A stretch of 64,000 nt of DNA from Zoroaster sp. YZ-2022 (GCA_029582265.1 CM055830.1:33645172-33709171); one strand, 5' to 3'; shown: positions 1 through 15,000, counted from the stretch's first letter. Notes: generated from the sequence alone by a model not told the origin. Numbers and translations: made by a program.

Positions 1-25
1 TAATTTTTTTTAATAATACACATAC

Positions 26-94
26 CGGTGAAAATGAAAGACGTTCCGTTGGTTGTGAGTGGATTAACAGAAATGCCTCCTTCAATTTTTTCTC
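26..94 (-). CDS. Short phase 1-1 exon, most 3' in the window
   Basis: A 69-bp exon between a CACACAG acceptor (above 94) and a GTATGTG donor (below 26), reading G-EKIEGGISVNPLTTNGTSF and so on. It has the length and position of the 69-bp exons at 2242, 3951 and 5574, and shares a hydroxyl-rich F-x-F ending, so it may be a diverged copy. The gene continues beyond base 1. Confidence 0.6.
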
Positions 95-3000
95 CTGTGT
101 GAAATAAAAGTGAAATCAATGACAAACTCTTGTTTCATAAGAATTTAAGCTTCAAATAAAGTCGGTCAGTATTGGTGGATTGTTGCCCTTCACCGACTGT
201 CTATAGAGCACTAATTTCGAGTGTCTGCTGTGAAAAAACGTAATATAATTAGAAACGATAATAAGAAATGTATTAAATGCTGACTTCTTGGATCTGGTAA
301 AGTTTATTTGACAAAAACTGCATTATATTATAATTTACTTAAAAAGGATTGAACAAAAACTTTGCCTTTCAGTAATGTTAAATGATTTCTGTATTAGAAT
401 ATTAGGTATTTCTGGCATTACCTGGAACCGAGAAGGTAAATGGTTTCCTTGTGGTAGTTGTACTCGTTGTTGGTAACATTGTAGTTGGTCTCAATGTGGT
501 AGTTCCAAGTGTTGTAGTTAGTCTACCAGTATTAACTTCAGTAGTTGCTAAAATGTTACATGTAAATATACATATATTACAAAAGGTTCCTTTTAAATTA
601 CTTTGACAGTGGGCATGTATTCTGTCCGTCATGGTTAACCATAATGCATCTAAAATTATGTATTAGACTACTGTTGTTAATCACGTTTGACGACAAGGTG
701 TTTATCGGCAAAGGAAAGGCTTTTAAAATGGTTTGACAAATATGAAGGGACCTTTATATATTTTTCAACAAAGGCTTAATTACTTACCAGGAGGTTTTCG
801 GCTTGGCTTTGATGTCTGTATCACAACACTTTCTCCTGTTGACATGTCTATAATAAAATTAAAAATAAAGGGATGGTGTATACTTAAAAAAATAAAACAT
901 GAATAAATGAAAAGGTTAGAGTTGATAATACATTTGCAACAGTTAAACATTAAATTTCTGTATTATTTAGTTTAACAGTATTGTAACTTTGTGATAACCT
1001 CAAACTGCTGAACATCTGCAAATGCAAAGTTTCATTACTTACTTAGAAAGATGACGTGAAGGACAGTGTTTTTTGAAAGTAATTAAAAAAATCAATTGGC
1101 TTTTTTAACTATCATTGTTAACGTCTGTGAATAAAATTCGTTACCTTTTTAATTACATTTTTGATCAGTAATCATTGCTAAAATCCTATATCCATAAACC
1201 TCTCGTAAATTTAATCGCTAATTTGACACTTTTGCTTACGTAGCTGTTCTGTCGTAGTTGGCAATGTTGTAATAGCTCTCAACGTTGTAGTTCCAAGTGT
1301 TGTTGGTAACATTGTAGTTGGTCTCAATGTGGTAGTTGCAAGTGTCGTGGGTGGCAATGTTGTAGTAGCTCTCAGCGTTGTAGTTCCAAGTGTTGTTGGT
1401 AACATTGTAGTTGGTCTCAATGTGGTAGTTCCAAGTGTTGTGGTTTGTCTACCAGTAGTACTTTCAGTTGTTGCTAAAAATGTTAGTGTAAATATACATA
1501 TATTACAAAGGTTTCTTTTTAGATTACTTGGAAAAAGATGGGCCCCATTCAGTCTATTACAGTTTCCCATAATGCATCTTAAATATAAGGTGTTACACTG
1601 TTGCTAACCACGTGGGTTGATGGCAAGCTGTTTGCCGGCAAAGGAAATTGTTTGACAAATATGTAGGGACCTTTATATATTTTTCAACAAAGGCTTAATT
1701 ATTTACCAGGAGGTTTTCGGCTTGGCTTTGATGTCTGTATCACGACACTTTCTCCTGTTGGCATGTCTATAATAAAATTTAAAATAAAGGGATGGAAAGA
1801 CAGTTTTTTTTTTAAAGTAATTAAAAAAAATTAATTGGCTTTTTGAATTCTCATTGATGACGTCAGACTTGATAAGATGTTTTAAACATTCAAACATTAC
1901 ATATTTATATTCATTTGTTTAATACTTATTGTGGTTTCATTGTGCCTTGTTGTGTTTTTGTATAAAGCTACACAGATTTACAACCATAAATAGTTAATAA
2001 TGTTACGCTGCACCCTGGAAAAAACTTGGGTTTTTAAAGTCACACCAGTGGTGTCAACTTGAGTATTTCATGGTATTCATATTTTGCGCAGCATTGATCA
2101 TCTTTTCGTTTTTTTCTCGAAGGTATATCTGACTTCAAAATGTCATTAATGGAGTATTTTCAGCTTTCATTTAACCAATAATAAAAAAAATATTAAATTG
2201 CTCAAACCCATTCATTACTCAAGTGGTTTACTTGAACATACCAGAAGATGGCTTGTTTGAGAACATGAATGTGTTCAATGATGTTGGCGAGGTACCTTGG
2301 GATATTTTCCCTGCAGGAGACACGGAACCTGTTCAGATAAGGTGTGAACAAAAAATGCATAAATACAATATATGAGACAATAACTTGATCAGAACCAAAA
2401 TAGCACTGGTCAAGGGCAATGAAACATCATTCTGGTAAAGATTATTTGACAAAAAGTACATTGCATTTGAATTAATAGGTATATTACCTGGAACCGAGAA
2501 GGTAAATGGTTTCGTTGTGGTAGTTGTACTCATTGTTGCTGGTAACATTGTAGTTGGTCTCAACGTGGTAGTTGCCAGTGTCGTGGTTGGCAATGTTGTA
2601 GTAGTTCTCAACGTTGTAGTTCCAAGTGTTGTTGGTAACACTGAAGTTGGTCTGAATGTGGTAGTTCCAAGTGTTGTAGTTGGCAACATTGTAGTAGCTC
2701 TCAACGTTGTAGTTCCTAGTGTTGTTGGTAACATTGCAGTTGGTCTCAATGTGGTAGTTGCCAGTGTCGTGGTTGGCAATGTTGTAGTAGCTCTCAACAT
2801 TGTAGTTCTAAGTGTTGTTGGTAACATTGTAGTTGGTCTCAATGTAGTAGTTGCCAGTGTCGTGGTTGGCAATGTTGTAGTAGCTCTCAACGTTGTAGTT
2901 CCAAGTGTTGTTGGTAACACTGAAGTTGGTCTGAATGTGGTAGTTCCAAGTGTTGTAGTTGGCAATGTTGTAGTAGTTCTCAACGTTGTAGTTCCTAGTG

Positions 3001-6000
3001 TTGTTGGTAACATTGCAGTTGGTCTCAATGTGGTAGTTGCCAGTGTCGTGGTTGGCAATGTTGTAGTAGCTCTCAACGTTGTAGTTCCAAGTGTTGTTGG
3101 TAACATTGTAGTTGGTCTCAATGTGGTAGTTCCAAGTGTTGTGGTTTGTCTACCAGTAGTACTTTCAGTTGTTGCTAAAAATGTTAGTGTAAATATACAT
3201 ATATTACAAAGGTTTCTTTTTAGATTACTTTGAATAAGGTGGGCCCCATTCGGTCTGTTACAGTTCTCATAATGCATCTTAAATATAAGGTGTTACACTG
3301 TTGCTAACCACGTGGGTTGATGGCAAGCTGTTTGCCGCCGAAGGAAATGCGTTTAAAATGGTTTGACAAATATGTAGGGACCTTTATATATTTTTCAACA
3401 AAGGCTTAATTATTTAGCAGGAGGTTTTCGGCTTGGCTTTGATGTCTGTATCACGACACTTTCTCCTGTTGGCATGTCTATAATAAAATTAAAAATAAAG
3501 GCATGGAAAGACAGTGGTTTTTTAAAGTAATTAAAAAAAATTAATTGGCTTTTTGAATTCTCATTGATGACGTCAGACTTGATAAGATGTTTTAACCATT
3601 CAAACATTACATATTTATATTCATTTGTTTAATACTTATTGTGGTTTCATTGTACCTTGTTGTGTTTTTGTATAAAGTTACACAGATTTACAACCATAAA
3701 TAGTTAATAATGTTACGCTGCACCCTGGAAAAAACTTGGGTTTTTAAAGTCACACCAGCGGTGTCAACTTGAATATTTCATGGTATTCATATTTTGCGCA
3801 GCATTGATCATCTTTTCGTTTTTTGTCGAATGTATATCTGACTTCAAAATGTCATTAATGGAGTATTTTGAGCTTTCATTTAACCAATAATAAAAAAAAT
3901 ATTAAATTGCTCAAACCCATTCATTACTCAAGTGTTTTACTTGAACGTACCAGAAGATGGCTTGTTTGAGAACATGAATGTGTTCAATGATGTTGGCGAG
4001 GTACCTTGGGATATTTTCCCTGTAGGAGACACAGAACCTGTTCAGATCAGGTGTGAACAAAAAATGAATAAATGCAATATATGAGACAATTCTTAATAAC
4101 TTGATTAGAACCAAAATAGCACTGATCAAGGGCAATGTAACATCATTCTGGTAAAGATTATTTGACAAAAAGTACATTACATTTGAATTAATAGGCATAT
4201 TACCTGGAATGGAGAAGGTAAATGGTTTCGTTGTGGTAGTTGTACTCATTGTTGCTGGTAACATTGTAGTTGGTCTCAATGTGCTAGTTGCCAGTGTCGT
4301 GATTGGCAATGTTGTAGTAGCTCTCAACGTTGTAGTTCCAAGTTTTGTTGGTAACACTGTAGTTGGTCTCAATGTGGTAGTTGCCAGTGTCGTGGTTGGC
4401 AATGTTGTAGTAGCTCTCAACGTTGTAGTTCCAAGTGTTGTTGGTAACACTGAAGTTGGTCTGAATGTGGTAGTTCCAAGTGTTGTAGTTGGCAATGTTG
4501 TAGTAGTTCTCAACGTTGTAGTTCCTAGTGTTCTTGGTAACATTGCAGTTGTTCTCAATGTGGTAGTTGCCAGTGTCGTGGTTGGCAATGTTGTAGTAGC
4601 TCTCAACGTTGTAGTTCCAAGTGTTGTTGGTAACACTGTAGTTGGTCTGAATGTGGTAGTTGCCAGTGTCGTGATTGGCAATGCTGTAGTAGCTCTCAAC
4701 GTTGTAGTTCCAAGTGTTGTTGGTAACATTGTAGTTGGTCTCAATGTGGTAGTTCCAAGTGTTGTGGTTTGTCTACCAGTAGTACTTTCAGTTGTTGCTA
4801 AAAATGTTAGTGTAAATATACAGATATTACAAAGGTTTCTTTTTTAGATTACTTTGAATAAGATGCGCCCCATTCGGTCTGTTACAGTTTCCCATAATGC
4901 ATCTTAAATATAAGGTGCTACACTGTTGCTAACCACGTGGGTTGATGGCAAGCTGTTTGCCGCCGAAGGAAATGCGTTTAAAATGGTTTGACAAATATGT
5001 AGGGACCTTTATATATTTTTCAACAAAGGCTTAATTATTTAGCAGGAGGTTTTCGGCTTGGCTTTGATGTCTGTATCACGACACTTTCTCCTGTTGGCAT
5101 GTCTATAATAAAATTAAAAATAAAGGCATGGAAAGACAGTGGTTTTTTAAAGTAATTAAAAAAAATTAATTGGCTTTTTGAATTCTCATTGATGACGTCA
5201 GACTTGATAAGATGTTTTAACCATTCAAACATTACATATTTATATTCATTTGTTTAATACTTATTGTGGTTGATTGTACCTTGTTGTGTTTTTGTATAAA
5301 GTTACACAGATTTACAACCATAAATAGTTAATAATGTTACGCTGCACCCTGGAAAAAACTTGGGTTTTAAAGTCACACCAGTTGTGTCAACTTGAGTATT
5401 TCATGGTATTCATATTTTGCGCAGCATTGATCATCTTTTCGTTTTTTCTCGAAGGTACATCTGACTTAAAAATGTCATTAATGGAGTATTTTGAGCTTTC
5501 ATTTAACCAATAATAAAAAAGATATTAAATTGCTCAAACCCATTCATTACTCAAGTGGTTTACTTGAACGTACCAGAAGATGGCTTGTTTGAGAACATGA
5601 ATGTGTTCAATGATGATGGCGAGGTACCTTGGGATATTTTCCCTGTAGGAGACACGGAACCTGCTCAGATCAGGTGTGAACAAAAAATGAATAAATACAA
5701 TATATGAGACAATAACTTGATCAGAACCAAAATAGCACTGGTCAAGGGCAATGAAACATCATTCTGGTAAAGATTATTTGACAAAAAGTACATTGCATTT
5801 GAATTAATAGGTATATTACCTGGAACCGAGAAGGTAAATGGTTTCGTTGTGGTAGTTGTACTCATTGTTGTTGGTAACATTGTAGTTGGTCTCAATGTGG
5901 TAGTTGCCAGTGTCGTGGTTGGCAATGTTGTAGTAGCTCTCAACGTTGTAGCTCCAAGTGTTGTTGGTAACAATGTAGTTGGTCTCAATGTGGTAGTTCC

Positions 6001-9000
6001 AAGTGTTGTAGTTGGTCTACCAGTAGTACTTCTAGTTGTTGCTAAAATTGTTAGTTCAAATATACAAATATTACAAAAGGTTTATTTATTTATTTATTTA
6101 TTTATTTATAATTTTTTTAGATTACTTTAAATAAGGTGGGCCCCATTCGGTCTGCCACAGTTTCCCATAATGCATCTTAATTATTAGGTGTTAGACCGTT
6201 GGCCACCACGTGGGTTGATGGTAAGCTGTTTGCCGACGAAGGAAATTCGTTTAAAATGGTTTGACAAATATGAAGGGACCTTTATATATTTTTCAACAAC
6301 AGCTTAATTACTTACCAGGAGGTTTTCGGCTTGGCTTTGATGTCTGTATCACAACACTTTCTCCTGTTGGCATACCTATAGTAAAATTAAAAACAAAGAG
6401 ATGGTGTATACTGATAAAAATTAAAACGTGATTAAATGAACGAGGTTTGAGTTGATAATACGTGTGAAACAGTTAAATTTCTATATTATTTAGGTTAACA
6501 CTGTTGTATTGTAAATTTGTGTTAACCTGAAACTGCTGAACATCTGCAAATGCAGATTACTTATTTAGAAAGATGTTTAATCATGACGTGAAGGACAGTA
6601 CTTTTTGAAAGTAATTAAAAAGATCAATTGGCTTTTTGAATTATCATTGTTAACGTCTTTATAGTAATTATTGCTAAAATCCTATATCTATAAACTTTCA
6701 GTAAATTTAATCGTTAATTTGATAATTTTACTTACGTAGTTCTTCAGTCGTAGTTGGTAATGTTGTGGTAGCTCTCAACGTGGTAGTTCCAAGTGTTGTA
6801 GTTGGCAATGTTGTAGTAGCTCTCAACGTTGTAGTTCCAAGTGCTGTTGGTAACACTGTAGTTGGTTTCAATGTGGTAGTTCCAAGTGTTGCAGTTGGCA
6901 ATGCTGTAGTAGCTCTCAATGTTGTAGTTCCAAGTGTTGTTGGTAACATTGTAGTTGGTCTCAATGTGGTAGTTCCAAGTGTTGTAGTTGGTAATGTTGT
7001 AGTAGCTCTCAAAGTTGTAGTTCCAAGTGTTGTTGGTAACATTGTAGTTGGTCTCAATGTGGTAGTTGCCAGTGATGTAGTTGGCAATGTTGTAGTAGCT
7101 TTCAACGTTGTAGTTCCAAGTCTTGTTGGTAACATTGTAGTTGGTCTCAATGTGGTAGTTCCAAGTGTTGTAGTTGGTAATGTTGTAGTTGGTCTACCAG
7201 TAGTACTTCCAGTTGTTGCTAAAATTGTTAGTGTAAATATACAAATATTACAAAAGATTTTTTTTTTTTTATAGATTACTTTGAATCAGGTGGGCCTCAT
7301 TTGGTCTGTCACAGTTTCCCATAATGCATCTTAATTATTAGGTTTTAGACCAATGGTCACCACGTGGGTTGATGGCAAGTTGTTTGCCGGCGAACGAAAT
7401 GCGTTTAAAATGGTTTGACAAATATGAAGGGACCTTTATATATTTTTCAAGAACAGCTTAATTACTTACCAGGAGGTTTTCGGCTTGGCTTTGATGTCTG
7501 TATCACAACACTTTCTCCTGTTGGCATACCTATAATAAAATTAAAAACAAAGAGATGGTGTATACTGATGAAAATTAAAACGTGATTAAATGAACGAGGT
7601 TCGACTTGATAATACGTTTGAAACAGTTAAATTTCTATATTATTTAGTTTAACACTGTTGTACTGTAAATTTGTGGTAACCTGAAACTGCTGAACATCTG
7701 CAAATGCAGATTACTTATTCCGAAAGAAGGTTTAATCATGACGTGAAGGACAGTACTTTTTGAAAGTAATTAAAAAGATCAATTGGCTTTTTGAATTATC
7801 ATTGTTAACGTCTTTAATTCGTTAGCTTTTTAATGAAATTTTTGATCAGTAATTATTGCTAAAATCCTGTATCTATAAACTTTCAGTAAATTTAATCGTT
7901 AATTTGATAATTTTACTTACGTCGTTCTTCAGTCGTAGTTGGTAATGTTGTGGTAGCTCTCAACGTGGTAGTTCCAAGTGTTGTAGTTGGCAATGTTGTA
8001 GTAGCTCTCAACGTTGTAGTTCCAAGTGTTGTTGGTAACATTGTAGTTGGTCTCACTGTGGTAGTTCCAAGTGTTGTAGTTGGTAATGTTGTAGTAGCTC
8101 TCAACGTTGTAGTTCCAAGTGTTGTAGTTGGCAATGTTGTAGTAGCTCTCAACGTTGTAGTTCCAAGTGTTGTTGGTAACATTGTAGTTGGTCTCACTGT
8201 GGTAGTTCCAAGTGTTGTAGTTGGTAATGTTGTAGTAGCTCTCAACGTTGTAGTTCCAAGTGTTGTAGTTGGCAATGTTGTAGTAGCTCTCAACGTTGTA
8301 GTTCTAAGTGTTGTTGGTAACATTGTAGTTGGTCTCACTGTGGTAGTTGGTCTCACTGTGGTAGTTCCAAGTGTTGTAGTTGGTAATGTTGTAGTAGCTC
8401 TCAACGTCGTAGTTCCAAGTGTTGTAGTTGGCAATGTTGTAGTAGCTCTCAACGTTGTAGTTCCAAGTGTTGTTGGTAACATTGTAGTTGGTCTCACTGT
8501 GGTAGTTCCAAGTGTTGTAGTTGGTAATGTTGTAGTAGCTCTCAACGTTGTAGTTCCAAGTGTTGTAGTTGGCAATGTTGTAGTAGCTCTCAACGTTGTA
8601 GTTCTAAGTGTTGTTGGTAACATTGTAGTTGGTCTCACTGTGGTAGTTCCAAGTGTTGTAGTTGGTAATGTTGTAGTAGCTCTCAACGTCGTAGTTCCAA
8701 GTGTTGTAGTTGGTAGTGTTGTAGTAGCTCTCAACGTTGTAGTTCCAAGTGTTGTTGGTAACATTGTAGTTGGTCTCACTGTGGTAGTTCCAAGTGCTGT
8801 AGTTGGTAATGTTGTAGTAGCTCTCAACGTGGTAGTTCCAAGTGTTGTAGTTGGCAATGTTGTAGTAGCTCTCAACGTTGTAGTTCCAAGTGTTGTTGGT
8901 AACATTGTAGTTGGTCTCACTGTGGTAGTTCCAAGTATTGTAGTTGGTAATGTTGTAGTAGCTCTCAACGTGGTAGTTCCAAGTGTTGTTGGTAACATTG

Positions 9001-12000
9001 TAGTTGGTCTCACTGTGGTAGTTCCAAGTGTTGTAGTTGGTAATGTTGTAGTAGTTCTCAACGTTGTAGTTCCAAGTGTTGTTGGTAACATTGTAGTTGG
9101 TCTCACTGTGATAGTTGCAAGTGTTGTAGTTGGTAATGTTGTAGTAGCTCTCAACGTTGTAGTTCCAAGTGTTGTAGTTGGCAATGTTGTAGTTCCAAGT
9201 GTTGTTGGTAACATTGTAGTTGGTCTCACTCTGGTAGTTCCAAGTGTTGTAGTTGGTAATGTTGTAGTAGCTCTCAACGTTGTAGTTCCAAGTGTTGTTG
9301 GTAACACTGTAGTTGGTTTCAATGTGGTAGTTCCAAGTGTTGTAGTTGGCAATGTTTTAGTAGCTCTCAATGTTGTAGTTCGAAGTGTTGTTGGTAACAC
9401 TGTAGTTGGTTTCAATGTGGTAGTTCCAAGTGTTGTAGTTGGTAATGTTGTAGTTGGTCTACCAGTAGTACTTCCAGTTGTTGCTAAAATTGTTAGTGTA
9501 AATATACAAATATTACAAAAGATATTTTTTTTTTAGGTTACTTTGAATCAGGTGGGCCTCATTTGATCTGTCACAGTTTCCCATAATGCATCTTAATTAT
9601 TAGGTTTTAGACCAATGGTCACCACGTGGGTTGATGGCAAGTTGTTTGCCGGCGAACGAAATGCGTTTAAAATGGTTTGACAAATATGAAAGGACCTTTA
9701 TATATTTTTCAAGAACAGCTTAATTACTTACCAGGAGGTTTTCGGCTTGGCTTTGATGTCTGTATCACAACACTTTCTCCTGTTGGCATACCTATAATAA
9801 AATTAAAAACAAAGAGATGGTGTATACTGATGAAAATTAAAACGTGATTAAATGAACGAGGTTCGAGTTGATAATACGTTTGAAACAGTTAAATTTCTAT
9901 ATTATTTAGTTTAACACTGTTGTACTGTAAATTTGTGGTAACCTGAAACTGCTGAACATCTGCAAATGCAGATTACTTATTTAGAAAGAAGGTTTAATCA
10001 TGACGTGAAGGACAGTACTTTTTGAAAGTAATTAAAAAGATCAATTGGCTTTTTGAATTATCATTGTTAACGTCTTTAATTCGTTAGCTTTTTAATGAAA
10101 TTTTTGATCAGTAATTATTGCTAAAATCCTGTATCTATAAACTTTCAGTAAATTTAATCGTTAATTTGATAATTTTACTTACGTAGTTCTTCAGTCGTAG
10201 TTGGTAATGTTGTGGTAGCTCTCAACGTGGTAGTTCCAAGTGTTGTAGTTGGCAATGTTGTAGTAGCTCTCAACGTTGTAGTTCCAAGTGTTGTTGGTAA
10301 CATTGTAGTTGGTCTCACTGTGGTAGTTCCAAGTGTTGCAGTTGGTAATGTTGTAGTAGCTCTCAACGTTGTAGTTCCAAGTGTTGTAGTTGGCAATGTT
10401 GTAGTAGCTCTCAACGTTGTAGTTCCAAGTGTTGTTGGTAACATTGTAGTTGGTCTCACTGTGGTAGTTCCAAGTGTTGTAGTTGGTAATGTTGTTGTAG
10501 CTCTCAACGTTGTAGTTCCAAGTGTTGTAGTTGGCAATGTTGTAGTAGCTCTCAACGTTGTAGTTCCAAGTGTTGTTGGTAACATTGTAGTTGGTCTCAC
10601 TGTGGTAGTTCCAAGTGTTGTAGTTGGTAATGTTGTAGTAGCTCTCAACGTTGTAGTTCCAAGTGTTGTTGGTAACATTGTAGTTGGTCTCACTGTGGTA
10701 GTTCCAAGTGTTGTAGTTGGTAATGTTGTAGTAGCTCTCAACGTTGTAGTTCCAAGTGTTGTAGTAGCTCTCAACGTTGTAGTTCCAAGTGTTGTTGGTA
10801 ACATTGTAGTTGGTCTCACTGTGGTAGTTCCAAGTGTTGTAGTTGGTAATGTTGTAGTAGCTCTCAACGTTGTAGTTCCAAGTGTTGTAGTTGGCAATGT
10901 TGTAGTAGCTCTCAACGTTGTAGTTCCAAGTGTTGTAGTTGGCAGTGTTGTAGTAGCTCTCAACGTTGTAGTTCCAAGTGTTGTTGGTAACATTGTAGTT
11001 GGTCTCACTGTGGTAGTTCCAAGTGCTGTCGTTGGTAATGTTGTAGTAGCTCTCAACGTTGTAGTTCCAAGTGTTGTAGTTGGCAATGTTGTAGTAGCTC
11101 TCAACGTTGTAATTCCAAGTGTTGTTGGTAACATTGTAGTTGGTCTCACTGTGGTAGTTCCAAGTGTTGTAGTTGGTAATGTTGTAGTAGCTCTCAACGT
11201 TGTAGTTCCAAGTGTTGTAGTTGGCAATGTTGTAGTAGCTCTCAACGTTGTAGTTCCAAGTGTTGTTGGTAACATTGTAGTTGGTCTCACTGTGGTAGTT
11301 GCAAGTGTTGTAGTTGGTAATGTTGTAGTAGCTCTCAACTTTGTAGTTCCAAGTGTTGTAGTTGGCAATGTTGTAGTAGCTCTCAACGTTGTAGTTCCAA
11401 GTGTTGTTGGTAACATTGTAGTTGGTCTCACTGTGGTAGTTCCAAGTGTTGTAGTTGGTAATGTTGTAGTAGCTCTCAACGTTGTAGTTCCAAGTGTTGT
11501 AGTTGGCAATGTTGTAGTAGCTCTCAACGTTGTAGTTCCAAGTGTTGTTGGTAACATTGTAGTTGGTCTCACTGTGGTAGTTCCAAGTGTTGTAGTTGGT
11601 AATGTTGTAGTAGCTCTCAACGTTGTTGTTCCAATTGTTGTAGTTGGCAATGTTGTAGTAGCTCTCAACGTTGTAGTTCCAGGTGTTGTTGGTAACATTG
11701 TAGTTGGTCTCACTGTGGTAGTTCCAAGTGTTGTAGTTGGTAATGTTGTAGTAGCTCTCAACGTGGTAGTTCCAAGTGTTGTAGTTGGCAATGTTGTAGT
11801 AGCTCTCAACGTTGTAGTTCCAAGTGTCGTTGGTAACATTGTAGTTGGTCTCACTGTGGTAGTTCCAAGTGTTGTAGTTGGTAATGTTGTAGTAGCTCTC
11901 AACGTGGTAGTTCCAAGTGTTGTAGTTGGCAATGTTGTAGTAGCTCTCAACGTTGTAGTTCCAAGTGTTGTTGGTAACATTGTAGTTGGTCTCACTGTGG

Positions 12001-15000
12001 TAGTTCCATGTGTTGTAGTTGGTAATGTTGTAGTAGCTCTCAACGTGGTAGTTCCAAGTGTTGTAGTTGGTAATGTTGTAGTAGCTCTCAACGTTGTAGT
12101 TCCTAGTGTTGTTGGTAACATTGTAGTTGGTCTCACTGTGGTAGTTCCAAGTGTTGTAGTTGGTAATGTTGTAGTAGCTCTCAACGTTGTAGTTCCTAGT
12201 GTTGTTGGTAACATTGTAGTTGGTCTCACTGTGGTAGTTCCATGTGTTGTAGTTGGTAATGTTGTAGTAGCTCTCAACGTTGTAGTTCCAAGTGTTGTTG
12301 GTAACATTGTAGTTGGTCTCACTGTGGTAGTTGCAAGTGTTGTAGTTGGTAATGTTGTAGTAGCTCTCAACTTTGTAGTTCCAAGTGTTGTAGTTGGCAA
12401 TGTTGTAGTAGCTCTCAACGTTGTAGTTCCAAATGTTGTTGGTAACATTGTAGTTGGTCTCACTGTGGTAGTTCCAAGTGTTGTAGTTGGTAATGTTGTA
12501 GTAGCTCTCAACGTTGTAGTTCCAAGTGTTGTTGGTAACATTGTAGTTGGTCTCACTGTGGTAGTTCCAAGTGTTGTAGTTGGTAATGTTGTAGTAGCTC
12601 TCAACGTTGTTGTTCCAATTGTTGTAGTTGGCAATGTTGTAGTAGCTCTCAACGTTGTAGTTCCAGGTGTTGTTGGTAACATTGTAGTTGGTCTCACTGT
12701 GGTAGTTCCAAGTGTTGTAGTTGGTAATGTTGTAGTAGCTCTCAACGTGGTAGTTCCAAGTGTTGTAGTTGGCAATGTTGTAGTAGCTCTCAACGTTGTA
12801 GTTCCAAGTGTTGTTGGTAACATTGTAGTTGGTCTCACTGTGGTAGTTCCAAGTGTTGTAGTTGGTAATGTTGTAGTAGCTCTCAACGTGGTAGTTCCAA
12901 GTGTTGTAGTTGGCAATGTTGTAGTAGCTCTCAACGTTGTAGTTCCAAGTGTTGTTGGTAACATTGTAGTTGGTCTCACTGTGGTACTTCCATGTGTTGT
13001 AGTTGGCAATGTTGTAGTAGCTCTCAACGTTGTAGTTCCAAGTGTTATTGGTAACATTGTAGTTGGTCTCACTGTGGTAGTTCCAAGTGTTGTAGTTGGT
13101 AATGTTGTAGTAGCTCTCAACGTGGTAGTTCCAAGTGTTGTAGTTGGCAATGTTGTAGTAGCTCTCAACGTTGTAGTTCCAAGTGTTGTTGGTAACATTG
13201 TAGTTGGTCTCACTGTGGTAGTTCCATGTGTTGTAGTTGGTAATGTTGTAGTAGCTCTCAACGTGGTAGTTCCAAGTGTTGTAGTTGGTAATGTTGTAGT
13301 AGCTCTAAACGTTGTAGTTCCTAGTGTTGTTGGTAACATTGTAGTTGGTCTCACTGTGGTAGTTCCAAGTGTTGTAGTTGGTAATGTTGTAGTAGCTCTC
13401 AACGTTGTAGTTCCTAGTGTTGTTGGTAACATTGTAGTTGGTCTCACTGTGGTAGTTCCATGTGTTGTAGTTGGTAATGTTGTAGTAGCTCTCAACGTTG
13501 TAGTTCCAAGTGTTGTTGGTAACATTGTAGTTGGTCTCACTGTGGTAGTTGCAAGTGTTGTAGTTGGTAATGTTGTAGTAGCTCTCAACTTTGTAGTTCC
13601 AAGTGTTGTAGTTGGCAATGTTGTAGTAGCTCTCAACGTTGTAGTTCCAAATGTTGTTGGTAACATTGTAGTTGGTCTCACTGTGGTAGTTCCAAGTGTT
13701 GTAGTTGGTAATGTTGTAGTAGCTCTCAACGTTGTAGTTCCAAGTGTTGTTGGTAACATTGTAGTTGGTCTCACTGTGGTAGTTCCAATTGTTGTAGTTG
13801 GCAATGTTGTAGTAGCTCTCAACGTTGTAGTTCCAGGTGTTGTTGGTAACATTGTAGTTGGTCTCACTGTGGTAGTTCCAAGTGTTGTAGTTGGTAATGT
13901 TGTAGTAGCTCTCAACGTGGTAGTTCCAAGTGTTGTAGTTGGCAATGTTGTAGTAGCTCTCAACGTTGTAGTTCCAAGTGTTGTTGGTAACATTGTAGTT
14001 GGTCTCACTGTGGTACTTCCATGTGTTGTAGTTGGCAATGTTGTAGTAGCTCTCAACGTTGTAGTTCCAAGTGTTGTTGGTAACATTGTAGTTGGTCTCA
14101 CTGTGGTACTTCCATGTGTTGTAGTTGGCAATGTTGTAGTAGCTCTCAACGTTGTAGTTCCAAGTGTTGTTGGTAACATTGTAGTTGGTCTCACTGTGGT
14201 AGTTCCAAGTGTTGTAGTTGGTAATGTTGTAGTAGCTCTCAACGTGGTAGTTCCAAGTGTTGTAGTTGGCAATGTTGTAGTAGCTCTCAACGTTGTAGTT
14301 CCAAGTGTTGTTGGTAACATTGTAGTTGGTCTCACTGTGGTAGTTCCATGTGTTGTAGTTGGTAATGTTGTAGTAGCTCTCAACGTGGTAGTTCCAAGTG
14401 TTGTAGTTGGTAATGTTGTAGTAGCTCTCAACGTTGTACTTCCAAGTATTGTTGGTAACATTGTAGTTGGTCTCACTGTGGTAGTTCCAAGTGTTGTAGT
14501 TGGTAATGTTGTAGTAGCTCTCAAAGTTGTAGTTCCAAGTGTTGTTGGTAACATTGTAGTTGGTCTCACTGTGGTAGTTCCAAGTGTTGTAGTTGGTAAT
14601 GTTGTAGTAGCTCTCAACGTTGTAGTTCCTAGTGTTGTTGGTAACATTGTAGTTGGTCTCACTGTGGTAGTTCCATGTGTTGTAGTTGGTAATGTTGTAG
14701 TAGCTCTCAACGTTGTAGTTCCTAGTGTTGTTGGTAACATTGTAGTTGGTCTCACTGTGGTAGTTCCAAGTGTTGTAGTTGGTAATGTTGTAGTAGCTCT
14801 CAACGTTGTAGTTCCTAGTGTTGTTGGTAACATTGTAGTTGGTCTCAATGTGGTAGTTGCCAGTGATGTAGTTGGCAATGCTGTAGTAGCTCTCAACGTT
14901 GTAGTTCCTAGTGTTGTTGGTAACATTGTAGTTGGTCTCACTGTGGTAGTTGCAAGTGTTGTAGTTGGTAATGTTGTAGTAGCTCTCAACATTGTAGTTC

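Noticed and set aside
7950..9536. Long plus-strand Val-rich ORFs (also 10212-15353, 2517-3233, 4209-4847, 6765-7274)
   Set aside because: They are exact antisense shadows of the mucin exons, have no splice sites or start context of their own, and their composition follows from the repeat.
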